Shown here in pieces: positions 12,299-24,300 of a stretch of DNA of 64,000 nucleotides (the stretch's first letter is position 1; each line of letters begins with the position of its first letter). A program made the position numbers and the translations under genes. Location of the stretch: NCBI GenBank assembly GCA_963576475.1, contig OY754964.1, positions 8,967,986 through 9,031,985 on the forward strand, read 5' to 3'. The stretch is from Molanna angustata. Lineage: Eukaryota; Arthropoda; Insecta; Trichoptera; Molannidae. The notes beneath the pieces are model-generated. The model searched no databases and had not been told where the DNA came from. It saw only the letters and a program-made list of their open reading frames with translations.

Positions 12299-12417
12299 TG
12301 GGTGGTGGCTGAGCGGTTAGCGCTCTGGTTTAGTAATTCAGTGGTCGCTAATTCGAATCCTGCCACACAACATGTCCTTGTTAATACAAGGACATATTCA
12401 TTCTTATTAAAAAAAAA
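12299..12417 (+). mobile_element. tRNA-headed SINE, short form (family C)
   Basis: GGTGGCTGAGCGGTTAGCGC (from 12304) gives a tRNA-like A box, and AATTCGAATCC (12350-12360) a B box. The tail contains TGTCCTTG-TTAATA-CAAGGACA, an 8-bp hairpin, then ATATTCATTCTT and an A-run. Compared with family C copies near 30 and 37 kb it lacks the middle segment. It is not a functional tRNA because no acceptor stem closes. Confidence 0.7.
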
Positions 12418-12936
12418 TAATTTACTCGTACATAGAAAAACACTAAATAAGAAGATTGTTAACCTCCTCTGTTTTTAGAAGTCGGATCAAATCAACCAGA
12501 CTTGCATATTATGTAATACCAAGACTGAATGTTTATTTATTTATTATTATAAATCCTTTTTTTACAAATATATTATGTATTTACAATATAACTTGATAAG
12601 GTACCTAGTAAATAAAATGTATAGTACTATAATTAGCTTATAATTAAGATTCATGTTTTTTTTTTCCAGATGATGACTTCATATACCTAAGTATGAAATT
12701 CACCAAGATATACACATCACCAAAAATATGTATGAATTCTAAATTCTACACCGGGGTTGTTCAAAATCTTGATAGCTGACAGGGCAAGGAATCGAAGTTA
12801 GCAGCGAAGACGATCCAAAAAAACCGTATATATCTTTCCCTGTATATATTCTATGACACATTGTATGTTTCTCTGGGATTCTTGGGTGTGTTACAGTGCC
12901 AATAAGTTCAAAGCAGGAAAAGTAGGCTAAATAGTG

Positions 12937-13380
12937 AATTTTTTAAAAAAATCTCCAGTACCCTCAAGAGACACGTCTTTAAAATAAAGACCAGTTTTTA
13001 TACATCTTTATTCTATTGCGTGATATTTTTTTGAAATTATTATTTGTTTAATACTTTTCTTGTAAATTTAGTTTGAGTAAAACCTTTTTTTAAATTAATT
13101 ATTGCAAGTTACTAAAAAAATTACAAGGCCTATGAAGTAAATATTTTCTCAATTGAAAGAGAATATGAATATCTACCGGCTGAGTTTTTTACTATTTAAA
13201 TAGGTATATATTTATAATTATTATTCTTGCTACTAAAATAAATACTCATATTGTATACATATGGTATATCACAGATTTGGTGATATACATTATTTTTCGT
13301 CTTTTGTAAATTAGAAGGTAATTTAGTTGCATATTTGTGTACATACATATGCCCAAGGTATAAAACGAATATTATTTTTG
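12937..13380 (+). repeat. 430-bp dispersed repeat G, copy 1
   Basis: The segment from ACACGTCTTTAAAATAAAGA to the TGCCCAAGGTATA words aligns in the same order and orientation with 48622-49072. Shared blocks include GAAAGAGAATATGAA, CTACCGGYTGAGTTTTTTA, CACAGATTNGGTGATAT and AGAAGGTAATTTAGT. No coding potential is evident. The 101-codon minus frame here is not conserved as a protein. Confidence 0.75.
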
Positions 13381-14049
13381 CTGAAAATATGATATTATAT
13401 CTCACAGTTTTTTCTAGATATGTGTACAGACTACAAATTGTTAAAGTTTGTATACAGGTTTTTGAACAAGGGTTATAAATCAATAACAAAAGAAATTTCA
13501 AAAAAGTAAAAAACTTTGAATCCCGACAAATGAGTAATTTTGTGGTTGATTTAAAAAAAATGTAGGTACCAAAGTGTTATGTACCAAAAACTGCGTAAAA
13601 ACGTGTTTTTTTTCAAAATTTGCGAATACAGTCTGTTAAGCACCATATTGTAATCAATGCGTTCTGGATCATCCACAAGTGCAATAAATTTAATACTTAA
13701 GAGTATGTATCAGATTAAAAATGAAATCGCAATATTGCCAATAAATATATTTATTTGCTATTTCTACATAAATTATGACAAACGAGAAATCAACGTCTAC
13801 AATAAAATGATTGCAGTAAAAACTAAACCGCTATATTTACTAACTTTAATTTACCCTCCTGCGGTTGGATCTATTGAAAATGCGTGTCTGTAATAATGTT
13901 ACTTATTGCGAAACCATACTTTCTAATAAAAAGATACGTTTATTTGTACCACCTACCGAATATTAATTTCTGCGTGTAAATATTTCGTAGCTAAAAGTGC
14001 CGATCGAAGGTATTAAATTTGTTTTACATTAAAATCGGTAAACGAAACT

Positions 14050-14130
14050 AAGAATGTGTGTCAAGATGGTTAAATGTGGGGTTCGGTCCTCTCTGCCTAC
14101 CCTGTCAGGGACATGGCGAGATGGTATGTA
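14050..14130 (+). mobile_element. RTE-like LINE 3' tail (family E)
   Basis: GGGGTTCGGTCCTCTCTGCC, then CAGGGACATGGCGAGATGGT and ATGTATG, matching the family E terminus. Confidence 0.65.
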
Positions 14131-14714
14131 TGAAAACTTGCTTTCTTAATATAACAGTTTTGTGGCAATCAATGAGTTATTATTATTTATTTAGAGTACA
14201 ACATACAGCGTATAGTAAATTATATAAAATTAAGATGATTTGAGTAAATATTAAAGCCAATTACAGGTTGTCACTGGATTGATTGTAGTAAATTAAGATA
14301 AGTTAAGAATAGTTACATATTATGGTGAGATATTGTGTAAATGATGTGTGAAATTGTATGTATAAATGTCTGCATTATATTAAGTGTTGAGTAAGATTAT
14401 GAGGATGAAATTTTAAGTCTGATATATATTTTAAATGTGGGGGGCGCTTAGTAAGAATATGTCGAACTCTTGAAAACGTCTATTGTATGTATTGGTTTCA
14501 TTCCCCAATAAGATAATTACAAATTCAAAAAAATATAACAATATAATTGAGAAATAGGCCGCCTGATAAGGATTTCCAAAGAAGAGTTATGGCTGGAAAC
14601 AAGAGTGAATGAACCACTAAAATGAGTTTGTATGATCGCAACATATCAAAGAAAGATAAAGTTGCCATATATATCGCAATCTTAGTGCCAAAATTGAATA
14701 TGTATGTTATAAGT

Positions 14715-14788
14715 CTGGTCAAATGATGAAATTAAAACCCTCATGATTACCCATATCATGGATATAATTATCATATGGAGTTCTTTAA
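14715..14788 (+). repeat. Dispersed repeat I, copy 1
   Basis: AAATTAAAACCCTCATGATT then ACCCATATCATGGATATAAT and TATCATATGGAGTTC. An inverted copy lies at 44488-44565. Confidence 0.65.
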
Positions 14789-15035
14789 TATCTTAAGACA
14801 CATTGAGATGTTACAGCCACTTAGAAAGAATGAATGAAGGAAATATGCCAAGCTGACAGAAACGGAATAAGAGAACGGAGCCCTAAAGAAAAAGGTGGCA
14901 CGACCATGTGAAAGACGTAATTGTAAAAAGCGTGAACAAAGACGAACATGCATGAGACGATACGTGAATGAGTGTCATTATAGAAAAATGTGGTGTTCGG
15001 TTATCTCTCCTACCCCATGAGTGATTGTATGTATT
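14789..15035 (+). mobile_element. RTE-like LINE 3' end (family E)
   Basis: Follows the family E order seen at 28860-29157: AGAAAGAATGAATGAAGGAA, GGTGGCACGACCATGTGAAA, GACGAACATGCATGAGACGA, then GGTGTTCGGTTATCTCTCC and a TGTATGTAT tail. The frame is broken. Confidence 0.65.
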
Positions 15036-15107
15036 TATAATATTAGTAGGTACCAAATACAATTCAAATAATATTTTATATTTCAATTTAGTACTTGTAT
15101 ATATATA

Positions 15108-15480
15108 TTGCCTCACTAGGCATCTATGCCTGTTCCGAGGTAGTGTTTGGTGGTGTTAAAAAATAATTAAAAAACAAACGATGATTCGACATGTATTTCA
15201 TTGGTTCCCCGATATTTATTTATTTATTCATCTTTCTGTACATAATATAAACAAATATATTTTACACTGGCGGGCTTATTGCTGTTAGGCAATTTCTTCC
15301 AACTAACCAGTTTACAAAGTATGAAAAAATTGTGTATGTACAACAACAAAAGAACAGCAAAAAAGGAAATATGTATATAACACTAAGATACAATTAAAAC
15401 AAATAAATTAAAATACTTCAAAGCAAATAAAGGAGAGGAAAATCGGGATCAGGTGTTCAGGGATAAATATTCCTTCTCGA
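15108..15480 (-). mobile_element. Inverted retroposon 3' ends
   Basis: CACTAGGCATCTATGCCTGT then TCCGAGGTAGTG (15113-15144) resembles segments near 30607 and 40389. From 15215, T-rich sequence leads to GGCGGGCTTATTGCTGTTAG then GCAATTTCTTCCAACTAACC. This is the reverse complement of the LINE tail used by families B, 39508-39566 and 60268-60345. Confidence 0.5.
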
Positions 15481-16284
15481 GTTTTTACTAGAAGTGATTT
15501 AGACTATGGAATATCCGGACTTAGACTATTCCATAATCTTGCTGATTGTACTTCGAACGAAGAGCTGAGAAATTATGTATTATGGATAGTGTTCATATGG
15601 TCCTACGAAGAAATAATCAAAACTGATATAACATAATAGTTTTCGTTATAAAGGAGTAAAAAATAAAATAAATAGATTAAAAATATTCTTGAAATCGATG
15701 ATCGTTCGCAATGATTTTATCAATCTTGAACATTGACTTTAAACATTGATAAGCATGCCTACTTGTGCTAATTTCTGCTATTTGTGTCTGAACGTCGTAT
15801 TGTATGATGTTTCATACGATAAATAAATACATCAATCTGCTAAAAAATAAATTTATTAAAAAATGTTGTGCATTGAATACAAATCGGAGTCGTATGGATG
15901 ATTCCACTACACTAGTATATTATTATTATTGTACAAAAAGTAAAAAAAAATTCTAAGCAACTGTTCAAATAACCAAAGCTTAAGCCGATACTGGATTGTG
16001 GTTTAAAATATTTCCTATAATGAAATAGATTTTTTTTTTTATATTATGGCGACCATTGAGAAAACCAACGTGCTATTTTTGCTCTGATAGAACGAGGTAG
16101 AGTTATGAATAATAGATAAATTTTGAATTTAAATTGAATTTTGCTACTTGTTTAAGTTTTAAACAGCCAGATACTGGACGTTTTTGAAATGGCTATTTCT
16201 TATTGAGATGCAAAGGACGTTTGCTTTATCATTTTGCGTCAAACTTGATAAAAATTTCAAGGAATACCTTGTTGATGATTTTGT
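15481..16284. other. AT-rich stretch, nothing identified
   Basis: No supported gene, RNA or repeat boundary. Confidence 0.4.
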
Positions 16285-16451
16285 ATATTTTATTTTGTAT
16301 AATTTCTCGGCCAACTAAGAGGTTGGTACTACGTCAAATATAAATTTAACAAGTTGCCACATTCTGGACCGGGAGTTAACAAGTTGCCACATTCGACCAC
16401 ATCTCCAACGGGAGTCGAATATCCTACCAACTGAGCCACAAAGCCCGGCAT
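16285..16451 (-). mobile_element. tRNA-headed SINE, rearranged (family D)
   Basis: Inverted family D sequence: TCGGCCAACTAAGAGG, AACAAGTTGCCACATTCTGG, and a head CCAACTGAGCCACAAAGCCC. The block AACAAGTTGCCACATTC occurs twice (about 16349 and 16379), so this copy has an internal duplication or template switch. It is shorter than the full copy at 46010-46243. Confidence 0.65.
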
Positions 16452-16854
16452 TTTTAAGCAATGTTCCAATTTCTCTTGATCTCTCTCGCCGAACGAATTT
16501 CACCGTAGCACCTGTTTTTGGAAAATTTAAATAAAAATCAACCAAATCGAATTTTTAATCACATACCTGTCTCATTACCTGACCAAATCAGTTAAAGACC
16601 AGGGTCAGAAGGTCATATCAGAATCACTGGTTAACTCGTACATATCACGTCCGTGGATAGACCGCTTCAACTGTGTTATTTTGTATGACCGTAAATAATT
16701 AGTGGACCATCACGGTTCTCGAAGTAAAATTTAAGTAATAAAAATAATAGTAATGATATGGGCGTATTAACAGAAAATCTGACGCAAGTGTGTGTATCAG
16801 CAATTTTGCAGCCATCAAAGATGTTCTTTTATAAAGAGATGAATAATTTACCAA

Positions 16855-17230
16855 CATCGACCATACCATACCATCACGCTCTTTCCCTATTTGGGGTAGG
16901 CAGAGAGAACCGATCGCCAGACTCTTCTCTCTTGACATACATTTCTGGCTTCATACACGCTCTTCTGTTATTCTTACTTCTAACGTCTCCATCTTTCAAA
17001 ATTCCATTTAGGTATGTGATCGTGCCAACTTTTCCTTGGCCAGTCTCTACTTTTCGTTCCTCTTTTATCAGCTTCATGTACTTTTTTTGTCACACCGTCA
17101 TCACTCATTCTATCTATGTGGCCAAACTATCTTAGGGCATTTATTTTCATCTTACTTACGATATTTCTTTCAATCATACATTCTCTTCTAATATCCTCAT
17201 TCTATCATACACCATTTTGCCACACATTCG
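16855..17230 (-). mobile_element. RTE-like LINE 3' end (family E), longer copy
   Basis: The minus strand starts near 17230 and ends in CATACCATCACGC at about 16867. In broken frame it encodes FGHIDRMSDDGVTKKV, then RPRKSWHD-like and DHI words, equivalent to the RWFGHMGRMNEERLTKK and GRGRPRKGWHNHV segments at 28860-29000. The 125-codon plus frame here is the antisense shadow. Confidence 0.7.
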
Positions 17231-20171
17231 TCTTAGTGACCTTGGTGCCTACATCTGAATTAATTATTCGTATTATAAGTTAAGTAGAGACAGCAATGTC
17301 TCTGAACAAAAATGGCAGAAAAATTAGAAAAAGGAGAAGAGATATGTAATGCATGTAGGTATCTAAGTACCCAAAAAATCATTGAATGACCTGGATTCTG
17401 AAACTTGTGCACATGTAAAGCTGTATTCACAGCTAACTGCAAGCTATGTACATCTATGTAAACCATCACACAATGAACTTATTATTGGGATAGATCGAGT
17501 GCCGTATTTTTTATATATATTTTTTCATATACATATCTATCACTCTCTTTTGATTTGAGCGACTGAGACAGCTAATATACTGTATTACTCCACAGTCAAA
17601 AAAGATCATACATTTTAATAAATTGTACAAACTTTCACAAGGCCAAAATGTTATCCTAATATTATATAATGAATGAAATCTTAAGATATTTATACTTCGA
17701 AAAATAAAGTTAGACAAAGTCAGTAATAAAAATTTAAAGCACAATTTCAAGTATTAACTTGCATATACATTGAAGCTTTAATTTTGATTTAATAAATTCA
17801 ATAAAGAAGCTTAAAAAACTTCATATTATTATAAAAACTTTAATTAATAACACTCACGAATTTCGTTTTAAACTTATTACATGGCATGCATCAAATCAAT
17901 AAAAATGAACGTATGTAAGTATCACGCCTTGTTCTGAAACAGTTATTACTTAATTAATGATTAACTTCATAATTACATATCTGAATTGATTTAAGAAGGT
18001 GTTTCGTGTTAAGTATTAATTTCGATATCACAGATAAAGACAAAAGGGCTGAACGATATTTTTTGAAAGTAAAGAAAATAAATGTTGATCTTCTCACACA
18101 TTAAGTTGTATGATTCCTTCTGAAAAATATTATTTGATGAATTCCGTAAAATATATAACACTTCATATGAAAATTATTTATGAAAAAATATTTAAAACAA
18201 CGGTTTGTAGCCTACACTACATGATTATCCATCCTTATTATGAAACAGTCTTATAAAATAACTCATTCTTTGTTTATAATATATAAATCTCAAATATGTT
18301 ATGAATTTAATTCTAAAAAATATTCAAACAAAAAAATGTAAATACGAAAAAAGAGTAAAATTCCTCAAAGCGGATAACAACTGACGAGGAAGATATGTAC
18401 AACGCCAAATCTAGTGATTTGAAATATCAATTTTAAAATCGCCTAATACAATATTAAGTTATTTGTTATTGTGTGTGTTAAAAAGGGTTTATACGTGATT
18501 TAAATTATCGGAGACCCAAAATGTTTTTTTTTGCATTTTAAGAACAAACCTGACTTGAAATGTAAAAACTACCACAAATATTCACTTGCACTCTTAAAGC
18601 ACGTAAAATATTCTCTAAAACATATTGTCCTGGAGTAATATTAAAAAAGTCCTGCAAAAATTGATATTTTAAATATATGATTTAGGGGATTTATGCTGAA
18701 TTGAACAATTCAAAGGTAAACGTTATTGCCCAAAAAAATATTAGTAAAAATCATAAAAAACAAGAGTAAAGATGTACATATATCTATGCTATTTGATGAT
18801 AGTAAAAATTCACCGTAAAAACAAAATACAAAATAATGCAATCAAGTATCCTAATCCAAAGATCCAATTATATTAAACCAAATTTCTCCTTTTGTACCTA
18901 CTGATAGAAAAAAAAATTGCTTCATTAAAAAATATCAAATGAATACTTACACAAGTCATCATTTTCCTGGTTAAGCAGAGATCATTAATATCAATGTTTC
19001 AATACATCTTTCAAAAGATCTCTTTTTTTTTAAATTGTTGATTTTTTTTATTAACTGTCGATCTAGAATTACTTGTCAATCATCGTAAATCACCCCTCTA
19101 ATTTACCAATTGACCCAGAAAACCAATTATAATTATAAAAATATTTATTCTGTGACTTCCTATAATTTTATCAATAGTCATCTGTAGAAGTTAATGGTAG
19201 GTACAATAAGTGCATTATAAAAATTAAAAAAATGTAGTCATTTCAATATTATTTATTGATATCAAAAACACACATGATACACATTTGAAATCATCAGGTG
19301 TTGCCACCCGATAAAACAGTAAAAATATACATATAGCCATACAAATAATAATTACATAATTAATTTATACATTGAAACAGCGAAAAACACTTTTTTTGCA
19401 TTAAAAATAATTTTCTATTTAATCAACAAAACAAAAAAATAACATAATTCGTCAATTGAACAAAACTCTTTTAAAATTTTAATTTTACATTCTGTATTGA
19501 AACATAATTAGTCTGATAATAAATAACGTGAACATTAAAATTTCATGTAATTAATAAATCCAACAAAAAAGTGTTTACTATTTCTTTTATCTTGTATTTA
19601 TACATAATATTTTTTATTAGACACATATATTTTTTGACATCAAATAAATCAATAAACTTACAGCTAAATGTAAATCGGTCTGATTTTTTGTCAATACTTA
19701 TATGAATTAATTAAACAAAAAAGAAATATCCAGCATCAGATAATTTTAAACCAAATAAATTTAAGCCTACATAATATTTTTTATTAATATGAACATTAAT
19801 TTCAACATTTTTTATAATACTGACAATGAATGGTAGTTTACAGAGAGTAAACAAAAATATTTGTATTTAACGAAATTTAATATAAAAAATACCATGATAT
19901 ATAATTAACGAAATAATTAACATATAAAAATGGAATGAAGTTAATTATATCAAAGAAAATTTTTCTACTTGTATACGAATAAGACTGATGCAACTATAAA
20001 TAAAAAAAAACTGAACGGGAATCGAACATTGCACTCATTGCTTAGAAGTTAAATATCTATCAAACTATCAGTGTAACAGAAATATATATATTTTTTAAAA
20101 CGTAAAAGTAATAACTAAACTAAAATACATTGTAACTAACATAATTCCTTGTTAAAAACCTCTAAATATAC
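17231..20171. other. AT-rich stretch, almost featureless
   Basis: Very AT-rich, with no protein-like frame. One dispersed repeat (18420-18612) is listed separately. A GGGAATCGAAC word near 20029 faintly resembles an inverted SINE head. The region lies downstream of the minus-strand gene, so it may be intron or 3' sequence of that gene. Confidence 0.4.
18420..18612 (+). repeat. Dispersed repeat J, copy 1
   Basis: TATACGTGATTTAAATTATC then GGAGACCCAAAATG corresponds to 34110-34146. Flanking words (CGCCTAAT upstream, ATTCACTT and CACTCTTAAAG downstream) keep the same order. Confidence 0.55.
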
Positions 20172-20174
20172 TTA

Positions 20175-20274
20175 CACTCGTATTCAGAGGCAAATCTGAG
20201 GAGTGCGGTGGAAATAATGTATTGTTAAAAGCAATTGAGGCCTCCTTAATCTTCTTTGTCTGTGAATACGGGTG
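20175..20274. mobile_element. 100-bp TIR MITE, PIF/Harbinger-like
   Basis: The left end CACTCGTATTCAGAGGCAAA pairs with the right end, whose complement reads CACCCGTATTCACAGACAAA. Similarity continues inward (GAGGAGTGCGGTGG against AAGGAGGCCTCAATTG). A TTA trinucleotide flanks both sides (20172-20174 and 20275-20277), which fits the 3-bp target duplication of PIF/Harbinger elements. It is too small to encode anything. Confidence 0.6.
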
Positions 20275-21128
20275 TTAAAACCATAAAGAATATGTAAGAA
20301 TAATTATATTCCTAATTGAATAGACAAAGAGTACCTATCTGAAATATTGTAATTTATATACTTAGATTATATATGATACAGATACCTAGTCAGCGCAATG
20401 AATGTATGCCAACTAAAACTACGAGGAAACAGAAGAATTTCTAGTATACGTACACCTACCGACACGCACACCTATATAAAACGTAGACCAACCGAACTAC
20501 CGCCTCACACACACATGTAAAAAAAACTTGGCATACATTTGAATTCGAAATTTGTACTAGACGCGGCTTCTGTACATTATAATTCTATGTTTATATACAA
20601 TTTTTTTTGTCTAACTAGATCATCGAATATAATTTTGCAACAAATAATGAGATGTGTATTTTAATAACATACCTACATACAATTAAATAAAGTTGTTACT
20701 ATGACAACAAACAACTAAATAACTTTCGAAAAATAATCAAATATAAATTAATATAAAACGAATTAATATAAAACCTGTCAAACTATAATTGAAAAGAATT
20801 TTAGAACGAAAATTACGTTCGACTCTTTTGTGATAAAATTAAAAACTCTGTAGAACTTGAAGTCTAATTTAAAATATTTTTTTTAAATAAATCGTCTCAA
20901 AACTATTAACATTAGGAAAACGAATAGGTACAAATACCTAAAATGTTTAAGACACATTATAATAATAATTAAGCCTTTTATTATTCCATTTCATTTACAA
21001 TATTTATTTTTTTTAGCATAATATATAAGTATTTTATTTAATTAGTAGTTTGTTAAATTAATGTGTAATATTTAAACTTATTTCTACTTTCTTTTTTTTT
21101 TTTATGTATATATGTATGTTTTTCATGA

Positions 21129-22503
21129 AATGGATCTTGGGTATATTCTCCTATTCTTACAACTTACTTGACCAGATTATTCAACATGATAATTGACACC
21201 GAGATTATTCCTATGCAATGGTACAATTCAGACATCATACTGCTATACAAAAAAGGTAACCCTCTTGATATAAAGAATTATAGACCTATTAGCCTGATGG
21301 CAAGTACTTACAAACTTTTTTCATCCATATTATTAAGTAGAATTTCGCATACAATTGATAGTAGACAACCGATAGAACAAGCTGGTTTTCGTTCAGGATT
21401 TTCGACAACAGACCTTAGAACAAATAATTGAAAAATATAAAGAGTTTAATAAAATATTATACATAGCGTTTATTGACTACAGCAAAGCATTCGATAGTAT
21501 AAGCCACAAAGCAATATGAAAATCATTAAATGCACTCAATATCAACAATAAATACATAAACATAATTGAAAATATTTACAAGAACAGCATAAGTAACGTT
21601 AAACTTGAAAAAAGAGGAGACGATATAAAAATAGAAAGAGGTGTTAGACAGGGGGACCCTTTATCTCCTAAATTATTTATCGCCGTGCTAGAGGAAATTT
21701 TTAAAGGCCTAAACTGGAAGAATAAGGGCATTAACATTAAAGACAAATTTTTGAGCCATCTCAGATTTGCGGATGATATTGTCATCTTCAACGAAAACCC
21801 AAGAGCATTAGAAACTATGCTGAATGAATTAAACCAAGCAAGTATGGAAGTAGGATTAGGAATGAACGCGAATAAGACAAAAATAATGACAAATGGATAC
21901 AAAAAACAGATAAATATAGATACTCAGAGAATTGACTTCGTAGATGAATACATTTACCTCGGGAAACTAATATCTTTCAAAAACACTAGAAACGAAGAAG
22001 AAATAAATAGAAGAGTGAATATAGCATGGAAAAAGTTTTGGACGCAGAAAGAAATACTAAAAGGAGACTTCAATTCCGAAATGAAAAAAATAGTAATGGA
22101 GACCTGTATTAATCCCAGTTTGTTATATGCATGCCAAAATTGGACTTTTTCAAACAAGACAAAAACAGCAATCAGATCATGTCAAAGAGCAATGGAATGA
22201 AGCATGTTAAAATTGCGGAAAATACATAAGATTAATAGTGAAACTATTAGGAAAAAGACAAAATTAACAGATGCGCTAAAACAAGCTTTAAAATTAAAGT
22301 GGCAATGGGCTGGACACTTATCGCGTTTCACAGATGATAGATGGACTTTACTAACCACGATATGGACGGGACCCAAAGGAAAAAGGAATGTCGGCAGGCC
22401 GTACAAAAGGTGGATCGATGATATAATAACAACAGGGGGAATGGACTGGAAAGAAAAGGGCAAAGATAGAACTATATGGAAACTATTGGAGGAGGCCTAT
22501 TAA
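21129..22503 (+). pseudogene. RTE-like non-LTR retrotransposon reverse transcriptase, broken
   Basis: This is the C-terminal two thirds of a LINE reverse transcriptase. The first frame has PILTTYLTRLFNMII and NYRPISLMASTYKLF. The next has YIAFIDYSKAFDSI, GVRQGDPLSPKLF and FADDIVIF (the catalytic [FY]ADD box). The tail holds GRPYKRWIDDI and ends LLEEAY at a TAA (22501-22503), as expected of RTE-like elements. Damage visible: a frameshift near 21415-21430, probably with a small deletion between GFSTTD and LEQIIEKY; a TGA at 21516-21518; and a TGA at 22198-22200 where relatives have Arg (ERSM), consistent with C-to-T decay. The endonuclease and N-terminal RT are missing (5' truncation). It lies on the plus strand just beyond the splice donor of the minus-strand gene, so probably in its intron. 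Confidence 0.9.
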
Positions 22504-22731
22504 GACACATTATCAAGGCATAAATTCGCGAATTTTATTACAAACCCGTAAAAACTAATATTTGTCTTTTCCAATTATTGAATTATCAAAATATTTTAAA
22601 ACCATTACTAATATAGCAACGATTTTTGTCAAGTATAAATTAATAAAAAAACATAGTCAAAGTGAAACACTTTTTCAACTCTGTGCAAAAAAACTCGGCA
22701 ATTTTTTAATGTTGATTGTAATCATAATATT

Positions 22732-22737
22732 ACTTAC
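22732..22737 (-). promoter_or_regulatory. 5' splice donor of the 521-codon exon
   Basis: The minus strand reads GATATT|GTAAGTAAT. GTAAGT is the consensus donor hexamer, and coding-like composition ends here. Confidence 0.75.
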
Positions 22738-24300
22738 AATATCCTCGTTCGATTTTTCTTTCTCTTCAATATTGCGTTTCTTACTTAGTTGTACGATCAG
22801 AGGATTGCTTTCCCTGGAAATCTCGATCGGACGAAGTTCTCTCTGTACTCGTCTCCTCAGATGCTCCATCTTTGACCTGATCGACTCCGAACTCAAATAT
22901 GTATTTTCGGGGGTAGAATGCCCGTTCGGTTTATCTGGAACGTTCCCGTCGCTCGTCTCAATCGATTCCTCTGATGGATTCCAACCTTCCTGAATTCTTG
23001 CCTGCGCACTCTTCAAATCCAAACTGAACTTTTCGTAGCCTGTGGGAAGCAAAGTAGTAGCATCAACCGACTTTTGTAGCACTTCTAACGGTTGCTCATC
23101 TTTGACAGTAGCTTGATCGACGGCTGTTTCCACTTTTTTTTCGAAAGCGTGTTCAAGAGGTGGTGGTGGAACACTTATAGCTAATTTTCTCCAAAAATTT
23201 CTTATCCTCCGAAAATTTTCAACGCTATTTGGTTCACTTTCTTCATTCGCAGCTAGTGAATTGACCTCTTCTTCGCTTACGTCAATTTCTATTTCTTGCT
23301 CTTCATAGGTTTCGACATCGGATTCTTCGCTCAGAGTTTCTTCTTTTAGAGAAGTCGACTGTGAAGGCTGTTGCGCCTGTTTCTTCTCAATTTCATAATC
23401 TATGCTCTGCATTATCGGTTGGGATACGATTGGTAAGTAATCACATAGACCGGGTGTATTCTTACAACTTTGTGCACCTGTTGAAATCGCTGAATGTCTT
23501 TTGCTTTTATCACTTGGGTTAAAGTCAAACATTAAGATATCGCCGTCGCACTCAAAACATCCTTCAGCAAAAGAACGGCAATTCGCGAGGAATTTCTCGT
23601 AGTCATCATCACACGTAGCGTGCAGAACACTTTTGAATTCGTTTAAGTCTGAATTCGGTGTTTTGTTGATAACTTCAACTACTCGTGGGCGATGTAGTTT
23701 TTTGGCGTTCTCTTGTTCGCTTTCAGATGATGCATCGTACGATGAACTTGCAAATGTCGTGCTAACCTCTTGTATTTTTTTTGATTTACTGACATCCGCA
23801 ATATCTTCAATCGATTTATAGATGGTGTCAATAAAATTACAAATCCGCTCCACAGATTTGAAGTTTTTCGAAGTAGAAGTTGACGGCTTCTGAGGTCCGG
23901 AAGGAGATCTCACCGCATCATATTCTGCTGCATTAGTGTACCAATGTTTTTTAGGTTTAGTATCACTATTAGAAGAAGAAGAAGACGTATTACTATTATC
24001 ATTAGATTCCGCTGCCGCTGCTTGGTTTCGGTTGGTGTCAACAATTATTTCTTCTGAATTTTGACAGTGTCGCTTATACTCTGTTATTCCATACATATTA
24101 AGTTTTAGTGTGCTTACCGCCTTTGTTTTTTCACACACGGCGGTTAGCTCCGTTTCCAAAGAATACTCCTCGAGATCCACGCATGTTCTTTCCCATTCTC
24201 TATCCAGCTCCACCCATTCTCTGTTCGACGATAAAACCTCATCGGGAGTGCGTCTAACAATCTTTTTTATTTTCTTGCACATCTTCCACAAAAATTTCAT
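22738..24300 (-). CDS. Unrecognised host gene, 521-codon coding exon, partial
   Basis: This is the only convincing host coding sequence. It starts at ATG 24300-24298 (context GAAAATG, A at -3) and stays open for 521 codons. At 22737 it meets GTAAGT, a consensus splice donor, in phase 0. Reading on would give 20 more residues and a stop at 22675, but those look intronic. The protein begins with a basic segment (MKFLWKMCKKIKKIVRR). It has poly-Ala and poly-Ser patches at about 94-112, a Cys-containing part near 230-252 (CDDDYEKFLANCRSF, GCFECDGD), an acidic run at about 319-358, PPPP at 378-381, and a charged, probably helical C-end (RSKMEHLRRRVQREL). It is mostly hydrophilic, with no membrane segment, so it is probably intracellular and largely disordered. 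Later exons must lie at lower coordinates; I could not identify them. I do not recognise the family. Confidence 0.8.

Noticed and set aside
16758..17135. 125-codon plus-strand frame
   Set aside because: Antisense of a decayed family E LINE C-terminus.
22562..22993. 143-codon plus-strand frame
   Set aside because: It overlaps the well-supported minus-strand exon and mirrors its composition; an antisense shadow.
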